Part shown: positions 14,833 through 23,888 of the stretch, piece by piece
Layout: every line of letters starts with the position of its first letter
Position numbering within the stretch: the first letter of the stretch is position 1
Assembly: GCA_027064515.1 (NCBI GenBank)
Contig: JAMOPL010000127.1
Coordinates: forward strand, 1-33,576
DNA length: 33,576 nt
Direction: 5' to 3'
Source of the DNA: Sulfurimonas sp.
GTDB taxonomy: Bacteria; Campylobacterota; Campylobacteria; Campylobacterales; Sulfurimonadaceae
Translations under genes and position numbers: made by a program
Notes under the pieces: generated by a model
What the model saw: the letters and a program-made list of their open reading frames with translations, nothing else
Told to the model about the DNA's origin: nothing
The model's database searches: none

Positions 14833-16470
14833 CTACTTAAGTATTTTAGGTATTTGAGTGTTGTTTTCATCAAAAGAGAGTTTAAGTATCCCTGCTAAAC
14901 CAGAAATATCTGAATCACAAACGAAGCAATCCTCTTTTTTATTGAACTTTTTATATTTATTTTCATAACCCATAAGGTAACTCAACATTTTTGAGATTTG
15001 ATAGTGTGATATATAATCAAATTTTGTAAATTTATCAGTAATATTTTTAGCACCATTTATTGAATAAACAAAAAATGGAACTTGATATACAGAATCATAA
15101 TCTAGTCTTCCATGACCATGTCTGCTACTATCTCCAATATTTGTAGCATGATCAGATGTAAAAACAAAGTAGGTAGGTTTATCTGTTTTAGATTTGATTT
15201 TTTCTATAATTTTAGAAAAAACATAATCTGTATATAAAATAGAGTTTTGATACTCTAGAGTATTTTGTAAAATTGTTTTATCTGTTGTATTCTCTTTTGT
15301 GAATACTTCAAACTTTTTAGGGTAATCAACTTTAAAAGGTGTATGTGAGCCTCTTTGGTGAAGTACTATAAAATTAGACTTTTTAAAATCAATTTTATCT
15401 ATTGTTTCAACTAAAAACATATCCAAAGCAGCTGTGTTAACATCTTTTGTTTTTGCTGTTCCATCTATATAATTATCAATATATGAAGGGCAAAGATAAC
15501 CTTTTAGTTGAGCAAGTTGATCTTGTGCCTGAGCACTATAAAAATAGGTTTCAAATCCATTCTTACTAGCCATCTTAAATAGGCAAGTGTTTGTTGAGAT
15601 TATTTGTGGTACTCCATCAGGTTTTTTAATCATATTGAAAAATGATGGAATTGAAACATCTGTAACTACTCCAGAAGCGATAGCTTTTTTATATATAAAG
15701 TTTGGAGAGTTTTTTATAGAATCTAAATAAGGTGTTGTTTTAATCTTGTAATCATAAAGTGACATATATTGATTATGTAGAGATTCCCCCATAATCATTA
15801 CAATATTTATATCTGGATTCTTTTCAATTATGGTTGGTGTTTCTACTATGGGCTGTTCCAATCCACTATTTCCTGAAAGTTTTTTAGGCATAATATTTCC
15901 AAAAAGATAGGAGAGTGTAGTTACTGTATTTTTAATAGCATAATATTCCATATTTGGTCTTGCACCTTTTTTAGAATCTTTTATAAAATTTTTCACAGGC
16001 ATAGAGATTAAAAATATAATTAGAATAATTCCTAAATAAGGAATTTTAGCTCTATCATCTTTTAAGTTTTTAAGAATGAAATAGATTCCAATAGAGACAA
16101 TAGCCATTAAAGTTGTAGGAACAATTCCTATTGTTGCAACTGTTTTAAAGGTATCAAATGTTTCTTGGAATTTTGTGAAAAATAGATAATACTCAAGAGG
16201 AAAAATCCATGTGCCAAAATAAGAGAAATGCATAAATTGGAACCATACGAATGTGATTAAAATAGCATAGGCAATGGAGATTGCTCTTTTACTCATAAGG
16301 GATAAAATTAAAAAATTTATAATTAGATGTTCAGCAAAACTTTTAGGAGTAAGATTAAAAACTAAAATATCGTTGTATATTCTATAAATCTGTTCAGTAG
16401 TTATAAAAAGTAAACTAATCAATAGAGATATAGTTAAATTATAGAGAATATTTTTGTATATTTTTTTCAT
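14833..16470 (-). CDS. Phosphoethanolamine transferase-like protein (EptA/CptA family)
   Basis: 545 residues. Four to five membrane segments (about 10-25, 48-85, 112-135 and 143-160) are followed by a periplasmic alkaline-phosphatase/sulfatase domain. Key residues match the family: zinc ligand Glu229 in IMGES, nucleophile Thr270 in SGVVTDVSIPSF, His376 in RGSHTPF, Asp440-His441 in TSDHATN and His451/453 in RHGHG. These enzymes move phosphoethanolamine from phosphatidylethanolamine to lipid A, core sugars or, in C. jejuni, also flagellar rod protein. It is first of a two-gene unit with the kinase-like gene and divergent from the glycosyltransferase operon. AAGG lies 7 nt before the ATG. Family is secure; substrate is not. 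Confidence 0.85.
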   Translation of the reverse strand: MKKIYKNILYNLTISLLISLLFITTEQIYRIYNDILVFNLTPKSFAEHLIINFLILSLMSKRAISIAYAILITFVWFQFMHFSYFGTWIFPLEYYLFFTKFQETFDTFKTVATIGIVPTTLMAIVSIGIYFILKNLKDDRAKIPYLGIILIIFLISMPVKNFIKDSKKGARPNMEYYAIKNTVTTLSYLFGNIMPKKLSGNSGLEQPIVETPTIIEKNPDINIVMIMGESLHNQYMSLYDYKIKTTPYLDSIKNSPNFIYKKAIASGVVTDVSIPSFFNMIKKPDGVPQIISTNTCLFKMASKNGFETYFYSAQAQDQLAQLKGYLCPSYIDNYIDGTAKTKDVNTAALDMFLVETIDKIDFKKSNFIVLHQRGSHTPFKVDYPKKFEVFTKENTTDKTILQNTLEYQNSILYTDYVFSKIIEKIKSKTDKPTYFVFTSDHATNIGDSSRHGHGRLDYDSVYQVPFFVYSINGAKNITDKFTKFDYISHYQISKMLSYLMGYENKYKKFNKKEDCFVCDSDISGLAGILKLSFDENNTQIPKILK

Positions 16471-16503
16471 TGTTTGCCTTATGAATTGTGGGATAAGTTT
16501 GGA

Positions 16504-16509
16504 ATTATA
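16504..16509 (-). promoter_or_regulatory. -10 element of the phosphoethanolamine transferase-like gene
   Basis: TATAAT on the minus strand (16509-16504). The expected start near 16497 gives a leader of ~27 nt with an AAGG site, i.e. an ordinary leadered message, in contrast to the divergent gene at 16561. Confidence 0.4.
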
Positions 16510-16545
16510 TTAAAAAATTCCTTAATGAAACCACAGATAAAAATG

Positions 16546-16554
16546 TGATAGAAT
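16546..16554 (+). promoter_or_regulatory. Extended -10 placed for leaderless transcription of the GT2 gene
   Basis: TG-A-TAGAAT ends exactly 6 nt before the ATG at 16561, so the usual +1 would fall on the A of the ATG. Only an AGG at 16555-16557, 3 nt before the ATG, could serve as a ribosome-binding site. Confidence 0.5.
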
Positions 16555-16560
16555 AGGCTT

Positions 16561-17301
16561 ATGAAAATTACAGCAAATATTATTACATTAAATGAAGAAA
16601 AAAACATTGAAGCAGTTATAAAATCAGTTCAAGAGGTTTGTGATGAGGTGCTTGTTGTTGATTCTTTAAGTACAGATAGAACTTGTGAAATTGCCGAATC
16701 TTTAGGAGCGAAAGTTATCCATCAAAAGTACTTAGGCGATGGCCCTCAAAAAGCTTTTGGTACTCCATTAGCTAAGTATGATTGGATATTGAGTATTGAT
16801 GCTGATGAGAGACTAGATTTAAATGCAATAGAAGAGATAAAAAAATTAAAACTTGAATCAACAATTTATGATGCTTTCTCTTTTGCTAGAAAAACATATA
16901 TAGGAAAAGAGTTTATAAAACTTTGGTATCCAGATAGAGTTACAAGGCTTTATAATAGAACTAAATGTCAGTATACAGTCGAGGGTGGACATGCTAAGGT
17001 GGATACTCAAAATGTAGAAGATTTAAAAGCTGATATGCTTCACTACTCTTATGAAAATTATTCTGAAATGATTAAGGTTAGTCATAAATTTATAACAAGA
17101 GGTGCAAGAATCTCTTATGAATCTGGGAAAAGAGTTTCATCTTTTGACCCATTTTTACATGGAATAGGTGCTTTATTTAAAGCTCTTATATTAAAAGGTG
17201 GTGCTTTTCATGGGGTAAATGGTTGGAATGTTGCTGTTGTGTCTGCTTTTAGTTCATATATGAAGTATGCTTTGATATTAGAGATGCAAACAAATGAGTA
17301 A
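16561..17301 (+). CDS. Glycosyltransferase family 2, WaaE/LgtF-like
   Basis: 246 residues, a GT-A fold enzyme of the type that adds a beta-glucose to inner-core heptose in LPS. Visible motifs: NIITLNEEKNI at the N-terminus, VVDSLSTDRT (nucleotide binding), the metal-binding ILSIDADERLD, and a following LWYPDRVTRLYNR block typical of the WaaE/LgtF subfamily. It heads the plus-strand glycosyltransferase operon; the next gene overlaps its end by 8 nt. It is a cytoplasmic or peripheral membrane enzyme. The donor and acceptor are inferred from the subfamily only. Confidence 0.85.
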   Translation: MKITANIITLNEEKNIEAVIKSVQEVCDEVLVVDSLSTDRTCEIAESLGAKVIHQKYLGDGPQKAFGTPLAKYDWILSIDADERLDLNAIEEIKKLKLESTIYDAFSFARKTYIGKEFIKLWYPDRVTRLYNRTKCQYTVEGGHAKVDTQNVEDLKADMLHYSYENYSEMIKVSHKFITRGARISYESGKRVSSFDPFLHGIGALFKALILKGGAFHGVNGWNVAVVSAFSSYMKYALILEMQTNE

Positions 17302-18403
17302 AATAAAAGTAATTGAGCTTTGTTTATCTCCTGACTTAGGGGGATTGGAACTATATATGATTAGTACAGCGAAACTATTGAAAAATGATTTTGAAGTATT
17401 ATCAATAATCAATAAAGATTCTAAAATTTCAAAATATTATGATGAGAATGATAGATATAGAGAGATTGAAAGAAAGTCATCTTTTTTTATGTTTGGTGGT
17501 GCTAGAAAATTGGCAAATATTATAGATGAAGAGGGTGTGAAGATTATTCATATACATTGGACTAAAGATATACCTTTTGTTGTTTTAGCAAAATTACTAT
17601 CAAAATCAAAACCTAAAATAGTTCAAACTAGGCATATGACAATGACAAGATTCAAAGATGATTTTTATCATAAGTTTTTATATAAAAATCTTGATTTAAT
17701 TTTGGCTGTAACAAAACAGGTAAAAGAACAATTAGAAAAGTTTATTCCCAATGAGATTAGACCAAAAATTGAACTTTTATATGCAGGTGTTAAAAAACAA
17801 AAAGCTCTTTGTGGAATAGATGTGGAAAATTTAAGATCTGAATTAAACTTTAGTAACACAAGTTTTAATATTGGGATGGTAGGTAGAATAAATGAGGCTA
17901 AAGGGCAATATTTACTTATAAAAGCAGTGGATATTTTAATTAAAAAAGGGATTGATGTAAAAGCTTATTTTGTAGGTAATCCGATGGAGAAATCTTATCT
18001 TGAAGAGTTAAAAAATGATGTAATATCTAAAAATTTAGAAAATAATATACATTTTTTAGGATTTATGAAAAATCCACATAATTTTTATCAGATTTGTGAT
18101 TCAATTGTTTTAGCATCTAAAAGGGAAACATTTGGTTTGGTATTAGTTGAAGCGATGGGGATGCAAACTGCTGTTATTGGCTCAAATAGTGGTGGGGTTG
18201 TTGAGATAATTGAAGATAAAAAAACTGGTTTGTTATTTGAAGTAGAGAATGAAAATAGTTTGGCAGATAAAATACAATTTATGATTGAGAATTTAGAATT
18301 GAAAAAAGAGATGGAATCTTTAGCAGTAAAAAAATGTGAAGAGTTATTTGATGAAGAGAAACAATATAAAAAAATAAAAACTATATTTAAGAAGTTAATA
18401 TGA
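17294..18403 (+). CDS. Glycosyltransferase family 4 (first of three)
   Basis: 369 residues with GT-B architecture. The N-terminal half begins with LSPDLGGLELY, the glycine-rich acceptor-side motif. The C-terminal half carries VGRINEAKGQ, FLGFMKNPHNFY and the donor-binding ASKRETFGLVLVEAMG (E-x7-E type) with GSNSGGVVEII. Retaining GT4 enzymes of this sort add hexoses or heptoses to LPS core or O-chain from nucleotide sugars on the cytoplasmic face. It overlaps the GT2 gene by 8 nt and the next GT4 gene by 4 nt (ATGA). The sugar specificity is not readable. Confidence 0.85.
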   Translation: MSKIKVIELCLSPDLGGLELYMISTAKLLKNDFEVLSIINKDSKISKYYDENDRYREIERKSSFFMFGGARKLANIIDEEGVKIIHIHWTKDIPFVVLAKLLSKSKPKIVQTRHMTMTRFKDDFYHKFLYKNLDLILAVTKQVKEQLEKFIPNEIRPKIELLYAGVKKQKALCGIDVENLRSELNFSNTSFNIGMVGRINEAKGQYLLIKAVDILIKKGIDVKAYFVGNPMEKSYLEELKNDVISKNLENNIHFLGFMKNPHNFYQICDSIVLASKRETFGLVLVEAMGMQTAVIGSNSGGVVEIIEDKKTGLLFEVENENSLADKIQFMIENLELKKEMESLAVKKCEELFDEEKQYKKIKTIFKKLI

Positions 18404-19476
18404 GTAAGAAAAATACAGCTGTAATTTGTTTGTCACCTGTAAATGGTGGGATGGAATTAGCATCGGTAAAACTAGCTAGAATCTTATCTGGAGATGTTAG
18501 GGTAGATTTTATCGCTAAAAAAGATAGTTATATAGAAAAAAAAGCTGATAATGATTTTTCAAAAAATGGTATAGAACTTCATACAATAGATTTTAAAAAA
18601 TATTTTAGTTTACATTTGATAAAAAAAGTAAGAGAGATATTGATACAAAGGGAGATAAAAAATATAATCTTTCTTGGAGCTTCAGAGATGAAGTCTCTTT
18701 ATTTTGCAACATATGGTTTAGATATTAATTTTATAATCAGACAAGGTTCAAAAAAAACAACTACAAAGAAAGATATTTTACACAAACTTTTTTATAGTGA
18801 TGTAAATTATTTTGTTGGAAATTGTGAATATATAAAACAAAATATTATTGATATATTGCCGATTCCAAAAGATTCTAGTGTAGGTAGAATCTACTCATCA
18901 TTAAAAATAGATGGGGGGATTCAACAAAGTTCTTATCAAGATAAATTGAAAATAGTGTTGGTTGGTAGAGTGCACCCTTTTAAAGGGCAGTTTGAAGCTA
19001 TCAAAACTTGTGAGATTCTTTTTGATAATAATATTGATTTTGAAATTAAATTTTTAGGTGATATTCAAGATAAAAATTATTATAAAGAGATTCAAAATTA
19101 TTTAGTTGATTGTAAATATAAAGACAATATAGAATTTGTTGGTTATACAAACAGGGTAAAAGAATATTTACAAGAATCTGATATATTTTTATTTCCTAGT
19201 TTAGGGGAGGGGATGAGTAATGCTATAATTGAAGCATTAGGATATGGTTTAATTACTATAATTTATGATGATACTTCATCTCCTGAGTTTAAAGAGTTAG
19301 GGTTTCATATACATTTAACAGAGGAGAATAGTGTTGAGGTTTTAAAAGAGAGATTACTTTTTGTTGCTGAAAATATTGTTAGTGAAAAAGAGAAAGCTTT
19401 AAAAAATATAGAGTTAGCACAAAAAGTATTTGCCCCAGCTCGTGAAAAAGATGAGTATATTGAATTATTGGTATAA
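18400..19476 (+). CDS. Glycosyltransferase family 4 (second of three)
   Basis: 358 residues, GT-B fold. The N-terminus reads CLSPVNGGMELASVKLAR, resembling the start of the preceding gene (LSPDLGGLELY), so the two may be old tandem duplicates. The C-terminal domain has VGRVHPFKGQ, FVGYTNRVKEYL and FPSLGEGMSNAIIEALGYG, the E-x7-E donor motif, followed by TSSPEF. The start codon overlaps the previous stop (ATGA). A 30-bp gap separates it from the ligase gene, which may have its own promoter. Likely an LPS core or O-chain hexosyltransferase; donor unknown. Confidence 0.83.
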   Translation: MSKKNTAVICLSPVNGGMELASVKLARILSGDVRVDFIAKKDSYIEKKADNDFSKNGIELHTIDFKKYFSLHLIKKVREILIQREIKNIIFLGASEMKSLYFATYGLDINFIIRQGSKKTTTKKDILHKLFYSDVNYFVGNCEYIKQNIIDILPIPKDSSVGRIYSSLKIDGGIQQSSYQDKLKIVLVGRVHPFKGQFEAIKTCEILFDNNIDFEIKFLGDIQDKNYYKEIQNYLVDCKYKDNIEFVGYTNRVKEYLQESDIFLFPSLGEGMSNAIIEALGYGLITIIYDDTSSPEFKELGFHIHLTEENSVEVLKERLLFVAENIVSEKEKALKNIELAQKVFAPAREKDEYIELLV

Positions 19477-19491
19477 AATTAAGTGATAATT

Positions 19492-19500
19492 TGATAATAT
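19492..19500 (+). promoter_or_regulatory. Possible internal extended -10 before the ligase gene
   Basis: TG-A-TAATAT ends exactly 6 nt before the ATG at 19507, the same spacing as at 16561, 27610 and 27671. The hexamer matches consensus at only four of six positions, and AAG close to the ATG is a poor ribosome-binding site. Confidence 0.3.
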
Positions 19501-19506
19501 AAGAAT

Positions 19507-20847
19507 ATGGATAATTTAATCACAAAAATCAGACCTTCCCAAGAGTTACAAGATAAAATAACATTATGGCTTAATCATCTTTTAGTTGTATATGCTTTTT
19601 TAATACCTATACATAACAAATCAAAGGGTAGCCTTTTCTTTGTAATGTTGATTTTATTTTTATATCGGATGAATTTTATGAAGTATTTGAAAGATGCTTT
19701 ATCAAATAAAATTGTACAAGCTTTTATCGCTTTTTACTTAATATGGTTATTTGGATTTATATATTCTGATAATTTAATATATGCTAAAGATTCAATTAGT
19801 AAAGCTAAATTTTTATTATTTCCATTACTATTTTTAAGCTTTTTAGATAAAAGATTTACTTTTAGAGTAGTAAGTGCCTTTGTTTTAGGGATGCTTTTTA
19901 GTGAATTAGTTTCATATGGTATACGATTTGAATTATTACCTCATGCTTTATATATTCAATCTTATGAAATATATAAAACTGTTCTTAGTGATCCTTCTCC
20001 ATTTTTTAAACATACTGATCATAATGTTGGATTAGCAATTGTTGTGGCATTGCTATTATATCAACTTTTAAATAAAAAAATTTCTACTAATTTGAAAATA
20101 ATTAGTATATTTTTCATGACAACAGCAACAATAAATATGTCTTTTATTGGTAGTAGAACAGGATATATTTTATATATATTTTTAATTTTATTAGTTTTAT
20201 GTATAACATATAAAAAAAATTTAAAAAAAGCAATTCTAATAGGTTTAATTATTATAGTACCAATAGCATATTTAGCATATAATTATTCTAGTATGATTAA
20301 TCATCGAGTAAATTTAACTTTAGTTTCTTTAGGCAAAGTATTAAATGATGATAATTATAATTCATCAGTAGGTTTAAGATTAGGGTTCACGAAATATAGT
20401 TTAAAAGTGATAAAAGATAATCCTATACTTGGTGTTGGAACTGGTGACTATATGGATGAAGTGAGAGCTATTATTCCAGAAAAACATAAGTACATTGCAA
20501 ATCCAACTTTGATAGCTCAGCCACATAATGTATACATTAAAACATTATTACAGTTTGGTATTGTTGGTTTACTATCATTATTATTTATATTTTATAGGCT
20601 TTTTACATATAAAGATTGTGATGAATATAATAAGGGGGTAATTATAATTTTAACATCAGCTGTTATGTTATTTATGTTACCAGGTAAATTTTATGGATAT
20701 TTTATATTGCCTATGTTTGTAACATTGATTTCAGCAATGATTACTCAAAAACAAAGAGATATAGATTATAAAGATATAGATATAAAAACATTATCAGCAT
20801 ATGCTTTTATTACACTACTGTTTTTAACTATTGGAATTACAAAGTAA
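19507..20847 (+). CDS. waaL: O-antigen ligase family membrane protein (WaaL-like)
   Basis: 446 residues, with about eleven hydrophobic segments and a larger periplasmic stretch between roughly residues 265 and 350. That loop region carries IGSRTGY before it and NPILGVGTGDY plus QPHNVYIKTLLQFG at its end; the histidine in PHN is the conserved catalytic-region residue of Wzy_C ligases. WaaL joins undecaprenyl-linked O-chain to lipid A-core in the periplasm. Being inside a core glycosyltransferase cluster with msbA downstream favours ligase over a Wzy polymerase, but the two share the fold and a polymerase role cannot be excluded. No wzx/wzm flippase gene lies in this window. Confidence 0.75.
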   Translation: MDNLITKIRPSQELQDKITLWLNHLLVVYAFLIPIHNKSKGSLFFVMLILFLYRMNFMKYLKDALSNKIVQAFIAFYLIWLFGFIYSDNLIYAKDSISKAKFLLFPLLFLSFLDKRFTFRVVSAFVLGMLFSELVSYGIRFELLPHALYIQSYEIYKTVLSDPSPFFKHTDHNVGLAIVVALLLYQLLNKKISTNLKIISIFFMTTATINMSFIGSRTGYILYIFLILLVLCITYKKNLKKAILIGLIIIVPIAYLAYNYSSMINHRVNLTLVSLGKVLNDDNYNSSVGLRLGFTKYSLKVIKDNPILGVGTGDYMDEVRAIIPEKHKYIANPTLIAQPHNVYIKTLLQFGIVGLLSLLFIFYRLFTYKDCDEYNKGVIIILTSAVMLFMLPGKFYGYFILPMFVTLISAMITQKQRDIDYKDIDIKTLSAYAFITLLFLTIGITK

Positions 20848-20866
20848 AGTATAAAGGAGATATAAA

Positions 20867-21985
20867 TTGAAAATTGTATATATATCAAGGTCAATAATAC
20901 CATCAAGAACAGCAAATAGTATCAATGTGATGAAGATGTGCAGTACATTTGCATCTTTAGGTCACGAAGTGATTCTTCTAGCTCCATGGACAAAAAAACT
21001 TGAAGAGAAAGGTATTGATGATATATTTGAATACTATGGTGTTGAGAAAAATTTTATATTAAATAAACTTTATTCCCCAAACATTAAATATATGAAGAAA
21101 AGAATATATTCATTTAGATGTTTAGGTCAAGTGAAAAAAATAGAGCCTGATATTGTTTATGGTAGAGATGATATGTTAGCTTTTTATTTAACACAAAAAA
21201 ATGGCTTTTATACTGTATTTGAAAAACATGAACCTTTTGACAATAAAGGATTTAATGATTATTTTTTTAAAAAATTTATAAATAATAAAAATATAAAAAT
21301 GATAGTTAATTCAAATGAACTAAAGAAAATGTATCTTAAGTCATGCAATATAAAAGATGATTCAATTTTAGTAGCAAATAATGGAACAAATATAATAGCT
21401 GATAAACAAATTCCTAGTGGAATTGATATTGACAAAAACAAGATTCAGATTGGTTATGTTGGTAGTTTGTTTAGGGGTCGTGGAATTGATATAATTGTTG
21501 AATTAGCGAAAAGAATACCAGAAGCTAATTTTCATATTATTGGTGGAAAAGATAAAGATTTAGAGTATTGGCAGAAGCAAGTAAATTACAAAAATCTAAT
21601 TTTTCATGGTTTTGTGGAACCAAAAGAAACATATAAGTATAGAAATATGTGTGATATATTATTAGCACCTTATCAAAGTGATAATGAGGGTAATCGCTCA
21701 AGTAAATATATGTCCCCTATTAAACTATTTGAATATATGTCATCAAAAAGGGTGATTATTTGCTCAAACTTTAAAGTAGTATATGAGGCTTTAAATGATG
21801 ATTGTGCAGTATTAGTAGATAGTTCTAATATTGATGAATGGGAAAATGCAGTAATAAACTTGATAAATGATAAAAATAAGAGAGAAAAATTAGCAAATAA
21901 AGCTTATGAAAACTTTTTAGAAAATTTTACTTGGAAAAGTAGAGCTCAAAAGATTTTAAAATTTTTAGATGTTAAAGATGATTGA
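20867..21985 (+). CDS. Glycosyltransferase family 4 (third of three)
   Basis: 372 residues from a TTG start at 20867 with a strong AAGGAGA site 6 nt upstream, the best ribosome-binding site in the locus. GT-B features: N-terminal SRSIIPSRTANSINVMKMC, then VYGRDD, EKHEPF, VGSLFRGRGID and HGFVEPKETYKYRNMCDILLAPY in separate blocks, and SPIKLFEYMSSKRVIICSNF as the donor-side motif. It differs clearly from the other two GT4 genes. Its 3' end overlaps the YrbL-like gene by 17 nt. Probably an LPS core or O-chain sugar transferase of unknown specificity. Confidence 0.83.
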   Translation: MKIVYISRSIIPSRTANSINVMKMCSTFASLGHEVILLAPWTKKLEEKGIDDIFEYYGVEKNFILNKLYSPNIKYMKKRIYSFRCLGQVKKIEPDIVYGRDDMLAFYLTQKNGFYTVFEKHEPFDNKGFNDYFFKKFINNKNIKMIVNSNELKKMYLKSCNIKDDSILVANNGTNIIADKQIPSGIDIDKNKIQIGYVGSLFRGRGIDIIVELAKRIPEANFHIIGGKDKDLEYWQKQVNYKNLIFHGFVEPKETYKYRNMCDILLAPYQSDNEGNRSSKYMSPIKLFEYMSSKRVIICSNFKVVYEALNDDCAVLVDSSNIDEWENAVINLINDKNKREKLANKAYENFLENFTWKSRAQKILKFLDVKDD

Positions 21986-22580
21986 ATTAAGTGATTCATA
22001 TTATATAGGTAAAGGTACAAACAGGGGATGTTATATTCATCCTGAAGATGATCAAAAATGTATAAAAATCACAGTTTCTAATGACTATTCAGAATCTAAA
22101 AAAGAGATAAAATATTATAAGTTTTTGCAAAAACAAAATATTTCGTGGGATAATATAGCAAAATATTACGGATTAGTTAAAACAAATTTAGGGGATGGTG
22201 CTATTTTTGATTTAGTTAAAGATTTTGATGGAGAAATTTCTAAAACATTATCTTATTATCTACAAAAAGATCAGTTAACAAAGCAAATTTTAAACCCCAT
22301 TATATTATTAAAAAGATTAAAAAAATATACCTTAGAAGAGGGTATCGTTGTAAAAGACCTTAATACAAAAAATATGTTATATCAAAAAATAGATAAAGAT
22401 AATGCAAAGTTAGTTCTTATAGATGGTGTTATAAATAATAATTTTTTATTTTATTCAAATTATTCAAATTACTTAGCTAATAAAAAAATAAAAAAGTTAT
22501 GGAGTGATTTTGAATCTACATTATCAAAAAAATATGCTTTTAATAAATACTTTATTAATTTATTGAATGGTTTGAACTAA
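21969..22580 (+). CDS. YrbL-like protein kinase-fold protein (copy 1)
   Basis: 203 residues. It resembles the PhoP-regulatory-network YrbL family, a compact kinase-like fold. A candidate nucleotide-binding lysine is Lys33 (CIKIT), a catalytic-loop-like KDLNTKN has Asp130 and Asn135, and VLIDG gives Asp152 at the DFG position. A glycine-rich KGTNRGC (15-21) is at the N-terminus. The catalytic residues look intact, so it may phosphorylate a sugar or lipid, most likely part of the LPS being built by neighbours. The start is uncertain: ATG at 21969 or 21978, neither with a good ribosome-binding site, both inside the upstream GT4 gene, suggesting coupling. A second copy lies at 26975-27610 on the other strand. 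Confidence 0.7.
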   Translation: MLKMIELSDSYYIGKGTNRGCYIHPEDDQKCIKITVSNDYSESKKEIKYYKFLQKQNISWDNIAKYYGLVKTNLGDGAIFDLVKDFDGEISKTLSYYLQKDQLTKQILNPIILLKRLKKYTLEEGIVVKDLNTKNMLYQKIDKDNAKLVLIDGVINNNFLFYSNYSNYLANKKIKKLWSDFESTLSKKYAFNKYFINLLNGLN

Positions 22581-23869
22581 TGGCTAAAGAGTTAAAAAAA
22601 GATATAAGTGAGGTTGTTGAACAATATTTATGTCATAGTTGTGGTTCGTGTTTTACATCTTGTGGACATGATAGTATCAGTTATAGTAAAACAGTAGCAG
22701 GTTATCTATTTCCTAAAATAGATTATGATACATGTACAAATTGTGGTTTATGTTATGATATTTGTTCTGGTGAGCATTTTAATGAATCTTTAGTTGCTAA
22801 AACTCCAAGTGATCCATTTGTTGGAGATGTGATAGGTACATATATTGGTAAATCAACAGATGAGTTTATATATAAAAACTCACAAAGTGGTGGTATAGTT
22901 ACTTCTATTTTAACATATTTACTTGATTCGAAAAAAATATCAGCTGCTATTGTAACAACAATGAATAGTGATTATATGCCTGATTCAAAAGGGATAGTTA
23001 TAACTTCCTCAAAAGAGTTATTAGAAGCACAAAAATCAAAATATATACCAACAAATATTACATCTTTACTTCCAAAAATTGAAAAAATAGATGGAAATAT
23101 TGCTATGGTTGGTCTATCTTGCCATATGCATGGTTTAGAAAATTTAATAAAAATTAAGAAAAAATTGAATAGTAAAATTATTAAAATTGGTTTAGTATGT
23201 GATAGAGTAATGTTACATTCATCAATAGAGTTTTTGTCTAAAAGAGTTACAAACTCAAAAGTAGATAATTTTGTATTTCGGGATACATCAAATAGTAAAT
23301 ATCCAGGTGATATAACAGTTTATAGTGATAATAAAATCAATATTTTAGATAAAAGTTATAGAAAAACAATGAAAAATTATTTTACACCCGCTAGATGTTA
23401 TTTATGTTTTGACAAGATGAATATATATTCAGATATAGTTGTTGGTGATCCACATGGTTTTGATGGTATAGATAGGGATAATGGAGAGAGTTTGGTAATT
23501 ACTAGAACATCCCTTGGTGAAAGTATAGTCCAAGAGGTAATAATTGCTAATACTATATTGTTAAGAGATGCATCTTTTGAACTAGCCATTGAGGGTCAAG
23601 ATATTAATGGTAAAAGAAAAAAATGGAATGCTAATTATAGAGCATGGGAAGAGTTAGGTTATAAGTTACCTAGTTACCCAAAAGATGTTATTGAAAATTC
23701 TATTGTTGCAGAAAAAAAAGATATAGAAAAAGCAAAAAAAGCTTTAAAGCATTCATTGAAACTCGATAAGTATATAACAAGAGAAGAGTTAATTAAAGAT
23801 GCTAATGATTTTTATGAAAATAAAACATCAAAGAAGTCTATTTTTAGTTTTATAAAAAAATTATTTTAG
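22580..23869 (+). CDS. FrhB-type iron-sulfur flavoprotein-like protein of polysaccharide loci
   Basis: 429 residues. Two 4Fe-4S ferredoxin motifs are near the N-terminus (Cys18-21-24-28 and Cys52-55-58-62), followed by the coenzyme F420 hydrogenase/dehydrogenase beta-subunit domain (about 80-400) with NSQSGGIVTSI, VGLSCHMHGL, CDRVMLHS, and ARCYLCFDKMN...DIVVGDPHG. It is not a methanogen enzyme: F420-independent members of this family occur beside polysaccharide pyruvyl transferases in many exopolysaccharide and LPS clusters, as here (next gene 20 bp downstream). A redox role in sugar modification is plausible but unproven. Its ATG overlaps the YrbL-like stop (TAATG). Confidence 0.75.
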   Translation: MAKELKKDISEVVEQYLCHSCGSCFTSCGHDSISYSKTVAGYLFPKIDYDTCTNCGLCYDICSGEHFNESLVAKTPSDPFVGDVIGTYIGKSTDEFIYKNSQSGGIVTSILTYLLDSKKISAAIVTTMNSDYMPDSKGIVITSSKELLEAQKSKYIPTNITSLLPKIEKIDGNIAMVGLSCHMHGLENLIKIKKKLNSKIIKIGLVCDRVMLHSSIEFLSKRVTNSKVDNFVFRDTSNSKYPGDITVYSDNKINILDKSYRKTMKNYFTPARCYLCFDKMNIYSDIVVGDPHGFDGIDRDNGESLVITRTSLGESIVQEVIIANTILLRDASFELAIEGQDINGKRKKWNANYRAWEELGYKLPSYPKDVIENSIVAEKKDIEKAKKALKHSLKLDKYITREELIKDANDFYENKTSKKSIFSFIKKLF

Positions 23870-23888
23870 AACAAAAAAAGGAGTATAT

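Noticed and set aside
22580-23869. F420-reducing hydrogenase or methanogen-type enzyme
   Set aside because: There are no hydrogenase partners or F420 genes nearby; the glycan-locus context and adjacent pyruvyl transferase fit the F420-independent subfamily.
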